From: Paracyclopina nana
Taxonomy: Eukaryota > Arthropoda > Copepoda > Cyclopoida > Cyclopettidae
DNA: 64,000 bases
Direction: 5' to 3'
Assembly (NCBI GenBank): GCA_019096065.1
Contig: JAGUCH010000002.1
Coordinates: 16,194,501-16,258,500 of the forward strand
Shown: in pieces, positions 1 through 11,800 of the stretch
Numbering within the stretch: the first letter of the stretch is position 1
Layout: every line of letters begins with the position of its first letter
Translations under genes and position numbers: made by a program
Notes under the pieces: generated by a model
Seen by the model: the letters and a program-made list of their open reading frames with translations, nothing else
Database searches by the model: none
Told to the model about the DNA's origin: nothing

Positions 1-234
1 ATTTCCAGACTGTTGCTGTAAGGCCGTAACCTGCCCTTTTTATACGCATCTTTACAGATATGCCCCACACTCTCGGGCATTTAAATGCGTGGGTTGTCCC
101 TTTTAAAAAACCCAAGGTCATTTTTTGTCTAGGTAAAAAAGAACAAGGTAACAGGACTTATACCACTTCCTTATAAGATGGGTGCGTGCGCGCACGCTCA
201 TCGTCGAGTTGCACGGACATTTTTGACTTCCTAG
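1..234 (+). other. Window edge, probable intron upstream of the first antisense gene
   Basis: No open frame is supported here. The stretch ends in a good 3' splice site (pyrimidine-rich tract then CTAG at 231-234), directly before the open frame of the first plus-strand gene. That frame is closed by the same TAG, which fits an intron whose donor lies left of the window. It could instead be a 5' untranslated region, with translation starting at the ATG at 367. Confidence 0.35.
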
Positions 235-1416
235 GTCGTGAAACGTAGCGAGGGTGCAACAGGCAGTTGCAACTCTCAGCTTTCACTTAATGTTAATCAT
301 TCTCCCATCGGACTTCGTCCAAGCTGGTCACTTTTCAAGAGATATTCCAATCCCAATCAAATCGCGATGGTCATTTTGGCCTGGGTTTCTCTAACTCCAG
401 AGGGCAGCTCTGCAGAGGCTCCCACGGAGGTTCCAATCCAGCCATCAACAGTGGATCCAGCGCTTGTGGATTCTCAAACCACGAGCCCAGTAGGTCCTAA
501 TGTTGCTATTCCTGGGAGTGGCATTTCTGAAGCCGAGGGTGGACCTGGATTTGGCCCAGCTCCTGTCGACCCCTTTGAAGTGGAGGTGTTTGACCCCCGA
601 GATTTAATGCCAGCTGTACCAAATGGTTATCGTCCCGTTGCCCCTCAGAGGGACTGGATCGATGAGGTTATCAATTATCACCGATACGGTGTAATGGGGT
701 GGATCGGTCTTGGAGCCTCCATTGGGATGGCTTTGGTAAGTTCAACTTTATGGCTAGTTTTGCAACTATGGCCAAATTTTATTTACCACCTCTTCCTTAC
801 AGATTTTGCTTGGCATGTTGGTGTACTTCTGCGTGTGGACATCACGATGGTGCCGTAGGTTCGTGGCCACGTTTCGAGCTATTCGTACGGAGTCAGCGGC
901 TGCCAGTGGAGCCATGCAAATGCTTCCAACAAAGGCCCCATCTGAGCATGCAGCGGTATTTCACTGCTGTACACCAGAGGTCCGAGCTTTGCCACCAGCC
1001 CCGACTATGCGTGACCCTGATGTCCATTCGCTCCAAATGGCAATGGCTGCCATGGACCCCTATGGGACACTACGCCGGAATCCCAGCATCATGTCCGGGC
1101 TGGCCCACATCTATGACGTCCCTAATCCCAAGGGCTGGGTAAGGGCCTATCAATTTATGAACTGTAAACAGGTTACTCATGTACTCTTTTCCATGCACCT
1201 TTTCAGGTACCTGTTACTGAAGGGTGCGGACCACGGACTTTGAAGAGACGATCTCGCCGGGCTCGAGCCCGAGATAACCGTCGCTTGGATTCGGCAGCAG
1301 AGTCCATTCCGGACAAAGACGAAGTCAATGAGGCTGAACCTCTCTCAATCGCAGATGAGGACCAGGATTCAGCTGGATCAAAGGCTTCCCAAGACGTCAA
1401 CAGCGATGCCAACTAA
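235..1416 (+). CDS. Predicted single-pass membrane protein, three exons, antisense to the retroelement; 5' end probably off-window
   Basis: Not recognised as any known family. Three exons join in phase 0: 235(or ATG 367)-735, 803-1138 and 1207-1416, with introns of 67 and 68 bp (GTAAG donors, TTACAG and TTTCAG acceptors). Splicing removes the stops and creates a hydrophobic segment spanning exon junction 1/2 (…GASIGMAL then ILLGMLVYFCVW), followed by basic residues (RWCRRF), as in a type I membrane anchor. The part before it is rich in Pro, Ser, Thr and Glu. The tail is basic (LKRRSRRARAR) and then acidic. The first in-frame ATG is at 367, but the frame is open from 235 behind a splice acceptor, so an upstream exon is likely. 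AATAAA follows at 1720. It points toward the 3' end of the minus-strand pol. An envelope-like role is only a guess. Confidence 0.6.
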
Positions 1417-1719
1417 GGATCGCCACGAACTTGCGAGACGAAGATCGCTCTCTTTTCGCACGTATTTAAGCGCATTTTCTGTAACTTTTGCACTTTGTCC
1501 TTCTTATCGCGTGCGAATTCTCACTTTATAACTTGCATTTCCCGCAGTCTTCGCGGACTTTTCCACTTTTTCGAGATCTCGCAAACTTTTCGAGGCCTCG
1601 CAGACTTGCAGACTTCAAAGCCGGCTTTTGGCAATTGCACTCGTCTTGTTTTTATTTTGATCTCAAAGCTTCCAATATACTCGAGTATATACTATAGTAC
1701 TTGTATTCTATATATATGT

Positions 1720-1725
1720 AATAAA
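1720..1725 (+). terminator. Polyadenylation signal AATAAA
   Basis: AATAAA lies 304 bp after the stop codon of the first antisense gene and before the start of the next one, so the two are separate transcription units. Confidence 0.5.
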
Positions 1726-1901
1726 GAATTCGAATTCAAGTGGGGTAGCAGGTATTAGCGAAGCCGTTACCTTCATCTAACAGCGCTCCCAGACTTCACG
1801 TAGAGGCGCGTAATAAAAAGAGGCTTTTTCACGTAAAATTTGGCCGATTTCAGACCGGATTTGTCTGGTAGCGCGCCTTGTTTACAAAAAAAGTCCAAAA
1901 C

Positions 1902-2440
1902 ATGGCGGGCTTCCTACACGGCTTGTTCGTAAGTTTTTATTTCGATTAAAATCCGGTGAATCCTTTCGTTAAACTGTATCTTTTTCATTGGGAATGTAGA
2001 ATCCTTCTACCACAACAGTGGCCCCCGCCACTGAGGCTCCCGTAGGGGCGCCCCCCGCGGCCGAGTCCGCGGCGGGGTGGCCCCAGCCACCTGCGGCCCC
2101 GCCCGCAGCCCCTTTGGGCCATCAGGAGGCGTGCCCTCCCTGCCCCGTTCAGGGCTTCGTAAGTGCATTATTCGTTATCTATTTGGTCAAAGCTCGACTT
2201 TTTCTCGTATTACAGGCCGAAGAGATCCTCTAGGGCGTGGCCCTGAACGTGGCAGGGGCAGCCACGTATTACGTGGTGGTGCTCCCCGCCCTCGTTTGGG
2301 TCCATAGGACCAGGCCAAGAGGCCTTTATCGGCTCGTCAGCCGCATGTGGGCGGAGCCCGAGGACCTCCCCCGCATCAGTGCGTGGGTCCTCCGCCTTTT
2401 GGGCGTGGCGGAGGCGGACCCCCTCGAAGGAGTCGTCTAG
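1902..2440 (+). CDS. Small predicted membrane protein (130 aa), three coding exons, carried antisense in the retroelement
   Basis: Not recognised. The ATG at 1902 has a strong Kozak context (aaaacATGG). Coding exons are 1902-1928, 2000-2158 and 2234-2439, all joined in phase 0. The product starts MAGFLHGLF, has an Ala/Pro-rich segment of about 50 residues, then a predicted membrane helix (NVAGAATYYVVVLPALVW) followed by basic residues. Intron 2 has two acceptors: AG at 2215 gives a 67-residue product ending at TAG 2231-2233, while AG at 2233, the last two bases of that same stop, gives the 130-residue membrane form. A final intron (2440-2501) splits the stop codon, which reads TAG unspliced and TAA spliced. 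The last exon and its AATAAA also occur in the right-hand element copy, so the gene appears to belong to the element. Confidence 0.6.
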
Positions 2441-2501
2441 TAAGTCTAACTTAATCACTTAAGCCATCACAGCTTCACTATATTCATCTTGTCTTTTGCA
2501 G

Positions 2502-2625
2502 AACTCGTCGTGTTCCCGGTAGGCCACCGCACCGGCCAGGGCTGGCCCCAACGTGGCCCAAGGCCAGCCCGCCCCCCTCGCCAGGAGGCCTCCCATTGGG
2601 ACAATAAAGTCCACGTGCATAGTAC
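2502..2625 (+). other. 3' untranslated exon of the small membrane-protein gene, with AATAAA at 2603
   Basis: The acceptor CTTTTGCAG ends at 2501. The exon supplies the third base of the TAA stop and then contains AATAAA at 2603-2608. The GC-rich sequence is shared with the minus strand of 63848-63942. Confidence 0.5.
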
Positions 2626-2699
2626 TTTTTGTGTCTACTGTGTTTGCCGCAACTCACTTCGCGTTCTAGTTCAGCAGTAGCTCAGTAGATCAGCATCAT

Positions 2700-5312
2700 A
2701 CAACAGACTTTAGCTAATTATCTCAATTAATTTACATTACATGGCCAAGAGGACCACGAATACCAAGTATCAGGTGTCAAGAATTGCATTTTAGTTGTAT
2801 AATTAATCATTAGCGGCCCAAATCCACAGATTCGGGCCTGTAAATAAGCTAGCATTCCAGCTCGACCTTGACGGCCTTGACACTGCAAACGATGCTTCAA
2901 TGTTCAAGAACAGTCTCATGAGGACTAATTATAGCCCTGCATTCCAGCTCGGGCTTGATGTAGCACCATACTTGAGTGTCTGCGATTACTACCGGCCGAG
3001 CGTTGGTGCTTATGGGCTACCAATGCCAATTTGGCATCCTTTTTTCCTTGGGCATTCCGGCTCGGCCTTGAGTGCGGCGAAGGAAACGTAGTCCCTACAG
3101 GACTGGAAAACCGGCCGTATGTCATTGCACATGGCAAAAGCAAGCTCAAGCACTAGGCAATGGCACAATATTCTTTTCCATATCGGGCTAAAAGACGTGT
3201 ATTTTTCATTTTCTCACATGTCAGTCTACAATTTGTGCTGACCTAGCTTGTTTTGCTAGTGCTGTGTTTAGCATAACTCAAATTCTCCATCAAAAAAGAG
3301 GGGAGTCATGTGACGACTGCAAGATAGCCACATTTCAGTACTTATTTTGTTTAACAATATGCTTAATCTTTGTGCACTTTGAACCTTTTCATCTGTTGGT
3401 CCATCTGGCGATCATTAGCGGTATCATTATAACATTAGTCATTTTGAGTCTCTTTGCTTTTATGCAACGTTTTATTTTATTCCTTGTACCCGCATAATCA
3501 CCACTTGAGCCGAGTGTGGCCATTTTTGAGATTAGCTAGGTCTAAAAACCTTCCCAGGTGAATAGTAGGTGCACCGGCGGTTCCACTCTTCATTGTTCGT
3601 TTTAGCCTTGGGCAAAACGTTTTCAGTTCGTGGTTAGGCACATGGTGGCGCCACCATTCTTCGTCTCCAAGCGAAGCCGCTCCAACTGGATTTTTCTAGT
3701 GTGGGAGCGTCTCTGGATCTTTTGTTCCATAACAACTTTTTGCCCCCCTTGGAGTCGGGTATCTGTTCGACAAAAGCTGGCTCAGCGTCTTTGCGCAATG
3801 CAACTCACATTTCAGTCTATCTTGCTCAAATGTTTTTTGTCTAGCCATTTTGAACAGACTCATAGATTGTTTTTTATCTGTTATCACTGAATTGCATCGC
3901 TATTATAGCTCTGCATTCCAGCTCGGTCTTGATGCGTGCATCAAGTTCGGGTGCTCGTAACCGAAATTGATTTAAAAGATTGAGGTTATCAGCACCAATC
4001 TTTTCAGCTAATTTCGGTTAGCACTAATAATGATATATGAAGCAGATTTTGCGACATTTATGTGCTGGTGTTCAAGTTTATAGTTTGTGTAGTCGATTGC
4101 CATTTCCAGTTTTTTCTAGAAATTTTGTTTACAATACTTTCTCAGAGCACGAGGGCGCTCAAATTTTGTGAAATTTTTTGGGGCGCAGGCTGCATTTCCT
4201 GCGGCTACGTAATAACTAAATCGTGCCTTAGTAAGAAGAGAAAGGTGGCACATATTGAACTTTATTTTCCTTTAGAATTACAATTTCGTTTGCCACACAA
4301 AAACTGTTTGGGCAAATGAAATGTAAAATGGTATTTTATGGGGAAACACTTGTTCTCCTCCAAGATACCCCAGTTGTATCCAAAGCTGATGGTTTTACCA
4401 GCATATGGGCATTTTTATTCATCCGAGCATAAAAACTGTATCAAGTATTTCAAAATCCCTTTTTAGGGAGATGAATCCCATTTTTGTACAGATTTTCATG
4501 TTCCATCCTACTCAAAGTCTGGAGGCGTCACGCCTAGACCTGCGTTATGCAACCAGGTTGGTCGAGACACTCTGATATTATAGGCACAGTAGTCGTTGCA
4601 ACAGAGTTTGTGTTTTATGGCATATACTACTGTGGTATCGTTTCCATGCCAGAACATGTGTGATTTATAATCGTTCTTTTTTATCGAAGCTCATTCCTCA
4701 TTTCGGAGGGTGGGCAAGTTTTTTCTAAGTTCTTCTGAGAGTTTGCAAGATCGTTCCAAGATTTTATAAAGTAATGCGGCCAACACAAGTCTTCTCACGT
4801 ATTGTGAGGTTTATTGTGTCCCACTGGCACAGTGCCTAGGGCCAACTTTTGCTGTACTAAGGTACGAATGTCCCAGTAGCTATCAACTCACGCGAGGCGT
4901 GGAGTGGATAGTGGTTTCATTTGGACATAGCTCAGTGGAGCTTTAACCATAGTTTTCAAAACATAACTATTTAGATGGGGCATTTGCCCCTCTGGTATTA
5001 CGCCCATCTGCAACTTCCCTCTTGCATGGCGTGTTTATAGTACTTTACTTTAAATAACAGTCAAACTTTATCCAGGCCAATCAGCCCATTGACACCTCAG
5101 TAGGGCTAAGTGCAGTATTATTGAGAAGCCCTAAGATTGAAGTAATACAATCTTGTCCTCTATGCTGGGGTAATATGATGCATAGAGTTTTATCCATGTT
5201 CCTTGTTTTCGTAAAAGCAATTTAACTTTATTAAAAACTATTGTAAGCCTATCCCCCTCCTATAGTAGTATGGGGCATGCACGCTTAAGTACTTAAGTAC
5301 CGAGCAAAGCTA
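2700..5312. other. Non-coding segment present in the left element copy and absent from the right
   Basis: No convincing gene on either strand. In the right copy, the sequence matching about 5312 (near 63740) runs almost directly into the sequence matching about 2700. These 2.6 kb are therefore either an insertion in the left copy or a deletion in the right. The segment holds four copies of a motif close to GCATTCCAGCTCGGTCTTGA (2852, 2939, 3052, 3913). Confidence 0.5.
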
Positions 5313-5837
5313 ATTTGTATCGGTATTTGTCAGGAAACAGGACAAATGTATTTGTCCCTTCAATATTGTACGAGTTACTTATACAAACTTCGTTTTATTT
5401 TGTCAAAGCAAGCGAGGTTTGTATTGTTGTTGGATTGAACAAGCCCTCGAGGAAGGTCAAGTTCAATGCTTTAGTAGCATCTAACCTTTTCGTTTTTATA
5501 CATATTCTTAGCATTGCTAACGAACTGCAAAAGGTGCATGTCTCGTTAGTTGTTTTCTTGCTGTCAATGTAATGTTCAGCAACTTATCATTACCTTTATG
5601 CATATTGTACCTTACTGGCGGGCATGCGAAGAGACATTGCCCGTTAGTATCCATTTCTATGATCTTTTTGGCAAGTGGACAAATTCAGGTCCGCAATCGA
5701 CATTTTGCATTAACTTACTTTTGGGTGCGCTTGATTGGTAAAACGGTGCGCCCATATTGGACTGACAAAGTAGAGGTAGTGACCCCATAAAATATGGGAA
5801 CTACAATTACCGTCATCACGTCCGTACTTACAAAACT
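5313..5837 (-). other. Sequence downstream of pol in the left element, shared with the right copy
   Basis: Read on the minus strand, this 0.5 kb matches 63138-63740 of the right copy with small indels. It includes a conserved inverted repeat (GGGCA…TGCCC) and no long open frame. It is probably the 3' untranslated part of the element. No copy of the 5' flanking block (a candidate LTR) is found here. Confidence 0.5.
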
Positions 5838-8800
5838 CTATTTAAACTTCTTAAAAGCTAGCTTGTATAGTTCATCATAGGTGAGACGCAGCCGCTTCAT
5901 TTCATTTATGTTGCTATCATCTTGGTGATCCATGCCAGTCGCTTTAAGAAACTGAATATAATCAGGGACTGCAGCCATGTTTTTATTCAGTTTCCAATTA
6001 GGAATTACCTCTTCTAGTAACTCTCTCTCTTTTTGGTCAGGCCTTTCTCTCGTATTTGTAAATCTAACACGGGCGAATTCCTTGTCCTCCCGATCTAAAG
6101 GGGCTATTCGTGGAACATTAGGAAAGTATTTTTGTTCTTTACCAGCTTTGCTTTTCTCTTTCCCATACTTTCTTATGCCCGCCAACTCCCTATAATCTAC
6201 AGTTCCCTTTCTCTCCCGCAGTTGTCGTCTGGGAAGGATCCGTATTGGAGTGGGCTCACTAATTCCGGAATCAACTGCTGGTTGAGCAGCGGCCGAAGCC
6301 TCTGGTTCATTTGGTCCAGCAAATGGTGTGGCTGACGAGCCACTCGGTTGGTCCGAGGATGCCACAGGGTTCGTGTCTGGGGGCTGTTTGACAGCCTGAG
6401 GAGGACTTGTATCCTGTTCAACTGTCAATGCTACTTCCGGATGAGGCAATGCTTCCGGAAGAACAGGTTGAGCAATCGCAGGAGAACTCGCAGGTACGTT
6501 GTTTTTATTATACTCCCGAAACCCTGCCATGGCGCGGTAGTTAACGTTTTTTCTCCTCCTTAGGTTATGAGGGAGAAAACGTAGTGGAGACAACTTTTCT
6601 GGTTCATACGGAGCTCGTACAGCAGCCTCAGGTGGTTTCTGAGTACCCGGTTGTGGAACTACAGGGCTAGTTTGCATGACAGTGGGGCGTGCAATCTCAG
6701 GAGTAGCTTGATGAGCAAGGTGCTCCTTTTCAGTTATAGCCGGGTCACCCAACGGTGTAACAGCTGCTGAGGAGTGCTCAAGTACGATCGTGCTTGGCAC
6801 AATTTGTGGTACTCCCGCATTTGGTAACTCACTATTACTAGGTTGCAAATCAGGTTTCCTTACTGGACTTTTCATTACAGTGTAACGAACTTGAGGCTCC
6901 CCTCCTTCAGCTCCATAAATCTCTGGTTTCGGGGCACTGGGCCCTTCCATGGGATTATCGATTGGTGGAGAGGGAGGCCGTTTACGTGGTGAGAGTTCTA
7001 ACTGGCGTCGTACAATATCGATTGCTTTTTGAACATTTTGTTTAATGCTTTTTGTCAGCGGTGTACGCCGCAGATTTCGACGAGCTGTATAATAAATTGT
7101 GGTCGTGTCATCACTATCACTACTTTCATTTTCATCGTCTTGTGTATTTCCGCCGAATGGGTCAGTAGGCAGTGCTAATTGCATACTTTCCAGGCCAGCA
7201 GATAAGGATTCTAGGTCAGTGTCGAATTTGGAAGGTGCGATGAAAGATGCTGCTTTTTCAACAACCTCCTCTATATTATCATTGTCCTTATTAGGAGTTG
7301 CGGACATACTTTGGTCAGGAGTGTGATATTTCTCCGGACTTTCAGGTATATCTGGCACACGTTGATCACGGTATTGGCCACGAAAGGCCCGCTTTACAGG
7401 GCTGACCCCTGCAAGTGTCCCTTCACTGACATTCGAGCGATCAGGAGTACTAATATGGTCAGGTTTGACACTTGGTAAATTCGGGTATAATCGCTCTTGT
7501 TGGGCCATTTCAGCAAAAGTAGGAGGGCCACGTTGGCTTAAGACCAGCATGTCCTCGTAAAATGCTTCATCAGGCCCTGTATTCGCACTTAGTGCAATTG
7601 CTCGTTCAATAAAATCATCAGTGCTAGTGTCAGACAAAGAATCACTTGCTCCTTTGCGGACAATATTATTATCAGCATTGTCAGCTAGGTATTTTCCCTC
7701 TAACTTCTTACGATCATATTGTTCCCATTGCTTTTGTACGAGTTGTTTATTTTCCTCCTGTATTCGCAAAATATCTGAGGGCTTAAACAAGCTCGCTGCC
7801 TTTTGCATGAGAATAGAACCAGAGCGCTTATAGGTTTGGTGAATCGCACTTGGCTCTGTGTCCGTTGATGTGGACTGTGATATCAATGAACTTTGCGAGG
7901 CCACTATACTAGAGGCCTTTGTATGACCCCGCAAACTATAATCATGGCTTTCAGGGGCCGCCCCTTCAAGAAATTCAATAACCTCATTTCTTGCTTTTTT
8001 ACGTAGAATTTCTTCCGGAGTGTAAGGTCGTTTTAAGAGATTGGACAACTTATCCGGAAGGAATCTATATAGTTCGTGGAATCGATATAACTTTACATGA
8101 TCTAAGCTTACTTCACGAGTAAGCCCGTCATAAAGGTATGGCTTTACAGTCACAGTCGAATGCTGTCCAATGTCTATGACTTCAAATAAATCATCCATGA
8201 ATTTATACCGTTGTTTATTTATAGGGTGTTTTATAACCAAAACTAATGATCCAATCTCAGGTTTAAAGGAAGGCCTTTCTGTAGCCTTCATTTTTTCTAA
8301 GTGGAACTGTTCTTCTAGATCATATTCGCGCATGCGTTGACGCCATTCAGCTTTATGAATTTTGTCCTCGCTTTCACTAAGTATTTCAAACACATCCCGT
8401 CCCAAATGATAGAACGGCATTTTATCGAAAAACAACGAAAAAGGTGTGGGGGTGATCTTCACCCCTTTATCATCAGTATATGCCAAATAAGTGAGAGGGC
8501 GATTATTTATTGCGTAAATGGAGGTCTTAAACACATCGCATAACTTCATATTGTATGAGTTTGAGTTTAAGACTAATGCACTCCTTATTATTCTTATAGC
8601 ATTTTCAGCGTAAGCGTTCGAATGCTTGTATGGCGATAAAGTTCGATAATGACATAACTCCTTAATTTTATAACGATCAACAAGGCGTTGAAGGGCCTTA
8701 TTAGATGTTAACTGGGCACCATTATCTGCGAGTAATGTTTTGGGCACCCCAAACAAGGAGATTACTTCTTCCATAGCATTTGCTACCTGCTTATATTTAG

Positions 8801-11800
8801 CATCCAATAGCGGTTTAGCAATTATCATCTTAGAATAAACATCGACAAATACTAACAAGTCCTTTGCAGATGACCCTTTAACTAAAGTTTCATCAAACTT
8901 TGCCAAATCAATCATTACTAATTCCCATGGTTGGGTTGGGATGCGGAAGCGCCCTTTCCCGACAAATCTAGTGTTAGCTTTGTGGTATAAAGCACAATGC
9001 ATGCACGCGCCAATAATAATACGACTGATTCTGGCTGAGTAAGTTGAATACATAGATTGAGTAAAAAGGGTGTTGGTCTTTTTACTCCCCAAATGGTTAT
9101 GTAACAAATGAATACATGCCATAAGGTACACACAGTTAGGCATACTCATATACACTTTTGTATTAGTTGCAACACTAAAGGGTAACTTCACATTCTTGCG
9201 TATGACCAACAAGGCACCATCAAGAACTCGATATTTTACCGCAACATCAAGTGGTACTTTCTCCGGAGGCGAAAGCATAATTAGATTTATTATCTTTTGT
9301 GTTTCTTCACAATTCTGTTGCAACTTAATGAGTAGGTTGCGTGTAATTCCTGGTAAATGTGGCGATATTCGCCGTTTAACAGTGACTGTGTCTACTCTTA
9401 AATTATTTTCTATATGGTTTACTGGTGAGTCGAAATCAGCTTCACCATGAAATGAGTGAGATAGCTTTGAAAGTATCTCTTCCTCAAGAAAATCCTCATC
9501 ATCATGTTTTGCGCGAAGTAAGGTTGACGTGTCGTCGTGCACAAATGGCGGCTTCGTGCCGATCATGTCTACCCATTTGTCATTTAGGCAATGCAACCTT
9601 TTCTGAAGTAGAGTTTTACTCATAGTTCCAGAATTCACAAGTGTATCATATACATGTGTAAGTAATTCCTGAGTCGTCAGCACCTTATCTTTGATTGCAT
9701 CGGGCAGAGGGTATTTATTTGCATAAATATCCTTTGTAATCTGTCCCGCAATAGAGTAGGGCGCATAAAATACAGTTTCGCCTTCAGGCGTTTGATGGTA
9801 TTTATTTAATAATACATCTACTACTTCTACCTCTGCGCGAGGTACCGCTCTCAGTTTCCATGCAACTGGCAAGGAATATATACGGGCTGCTAGTCTATGG
9901 GTAAACGCATCTTTACCAGTAAAAGAACTAGCAAGTACGCTAGCGATAGATAAGCAATCAGTAACTATTACCAACCGCTCATAGGCAAATAGTATGCTTT
10001 TAAAATGGTTTATCATTGTTAAAACTCCTAATGCTTCACGTTGAAATGAGTGGTATGAGAGGCAAACCGATAGAGGAAAGCGTGCGCTGTGTGCACCAAC
10101 ACACACAGCTTTCCCATCCTCATTCACCTCCATTAATAAGGCTGAAGTACTTATTACCCCAGAGTCAACCACTAAATAACCTTCTTTAAAACGTGGTAGT
10201 GCCAACGACATACCCGTTTTAATCTCGTCTATTACTTTATAGAAACATTTTTCCTGGAAAGCAGTGAAAGTGAACTTTCCTGTTTTTCCTTGCGCTGTTT
10301 GTAACACATCTAGCAATGGTGCCGTGTATGTAGCCATATTGGGGCAGTATTGGCTTAACCAGTTTGTCATCCCAATAAACTTTTGCAGCTGTTTCTTTGT
10401 TGTGGGCATAGGGAAATCATCAAATGCAGACCTGAATTTGTCAGGCATTCGCATAGTCATGATCCCATTTTCATCAATAGATATTAGGTGCCCTAAGACT
10501 GTAGCTTCTTTCACACCTAATTGAGTCTTTTTAATTTGTAATAAGGCATTTAAATCCTTGAGGCTTTGGAATAACTTCCTCAAATCACCCAAATGCCGTG
10601 TGTAATCATCCAATGTAGCAGGCCTAGGCTTGCCAGGGTTCTTACAGGCCACGACCAAATCGTCTACATATACACATGTAAAGGGCAATATCTCAGGGTT
10701 AAGGGCCTGTTGGAGGAGCTCTGCGAACATTCTCGGAGCAATGGCGATCCCTTGTAGGCATGACTTACTTTTCAAAAAAACTGATCTATATATACTGCGA
10801 GGGGACGTTACCGCGAAGCAGCACATATCAGCACTATCAGAATCCACAGGTAAGTTATCGTATCCGGATGTCACATCGAAAGATGACATCAAACATGAAT
10901 TAGATAACATCCCTAGCAAGGTAGGGATAGGTGGCACTATGTGCTCCGAAGTCGTAAATATCAGATTTTTATTAAAAGATGTTAAGTCAACTAATAGCCG
11001 AGGCTTGCGTTGCTTCATAGGCAGCTTTTCATCATTTGGCCTTGAAGTCAAGAAACAAGGGCAGGCCGAGTACCTATTAAGTGACTTATCCACAATCTCA
11101 ATTAATCCAGATGACAGCATTAAAGCTATTTTACGGTCAACCTGGGTGGTTTCATACTCTGACATGTTAAATACTTTTGGCACTAATGGTTTATCGTCCT
11201 TTAGCTGGAACTTCATGGGTTCAACATTCCATAGCCTATATGATCTAGGATCCTCCGAGAATATAGTCTTATATTCTATTAAGAGGTCCCTAAAGTCCTC
11301 TCTAACTTCACCCGGAATGTGTTCTAGATCCATGTTCAGGATCGTTTCTGGTTTCAATGGAAATGTGTAACCTGCTACTCCATTTAAAACACGGAGAGGG
11401 TCAAATTCACTAGGGAATTTCAGAAGGAGATTGTAAACCTCTTCATATAGTTTTTGGTTATTTCTCTCATCCTTAGAAAGCTCCAGGCTAGCTGATACAA
11501 GGTCTAGTTCAGAAGGACTTTTTAAGACTGTTTGCCTGATACTGGTATCAACAATAGGGCCTTCATAAATAGTAGTGAAGCTTTTAAGTGGCACTTTGAT
11601 GCCCATGTTCTTTGCCAAGCAAGGCTTGCATGAGCAACCATGTGGTTCAAGTACAAATGGTATAAATTTTCCAAATTTTGTCTTTATATCCTCCTTGGTA
11701 AGGTCATCTGGATACATTTGTAACCCGGATAACACTAGCAATGCAGCAGTGGTTGCCATACAAAGTGGGTCACCTACATGCACATCGCCATCCATCAGTG

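Noticed and set aside
1-5838. A 3' LTR of the left element inside the window
   Set aside because: No sequence matching the 5' block (for example its TAAGTACATCATG start) was found between 1 and 5838.
10630-11370. 246-codon frame opposite the RT region of pol
   Set aside because: It is the antisense shadow of a conserved coding region; the same shadow appears opposite the right copy at 57610-58350.
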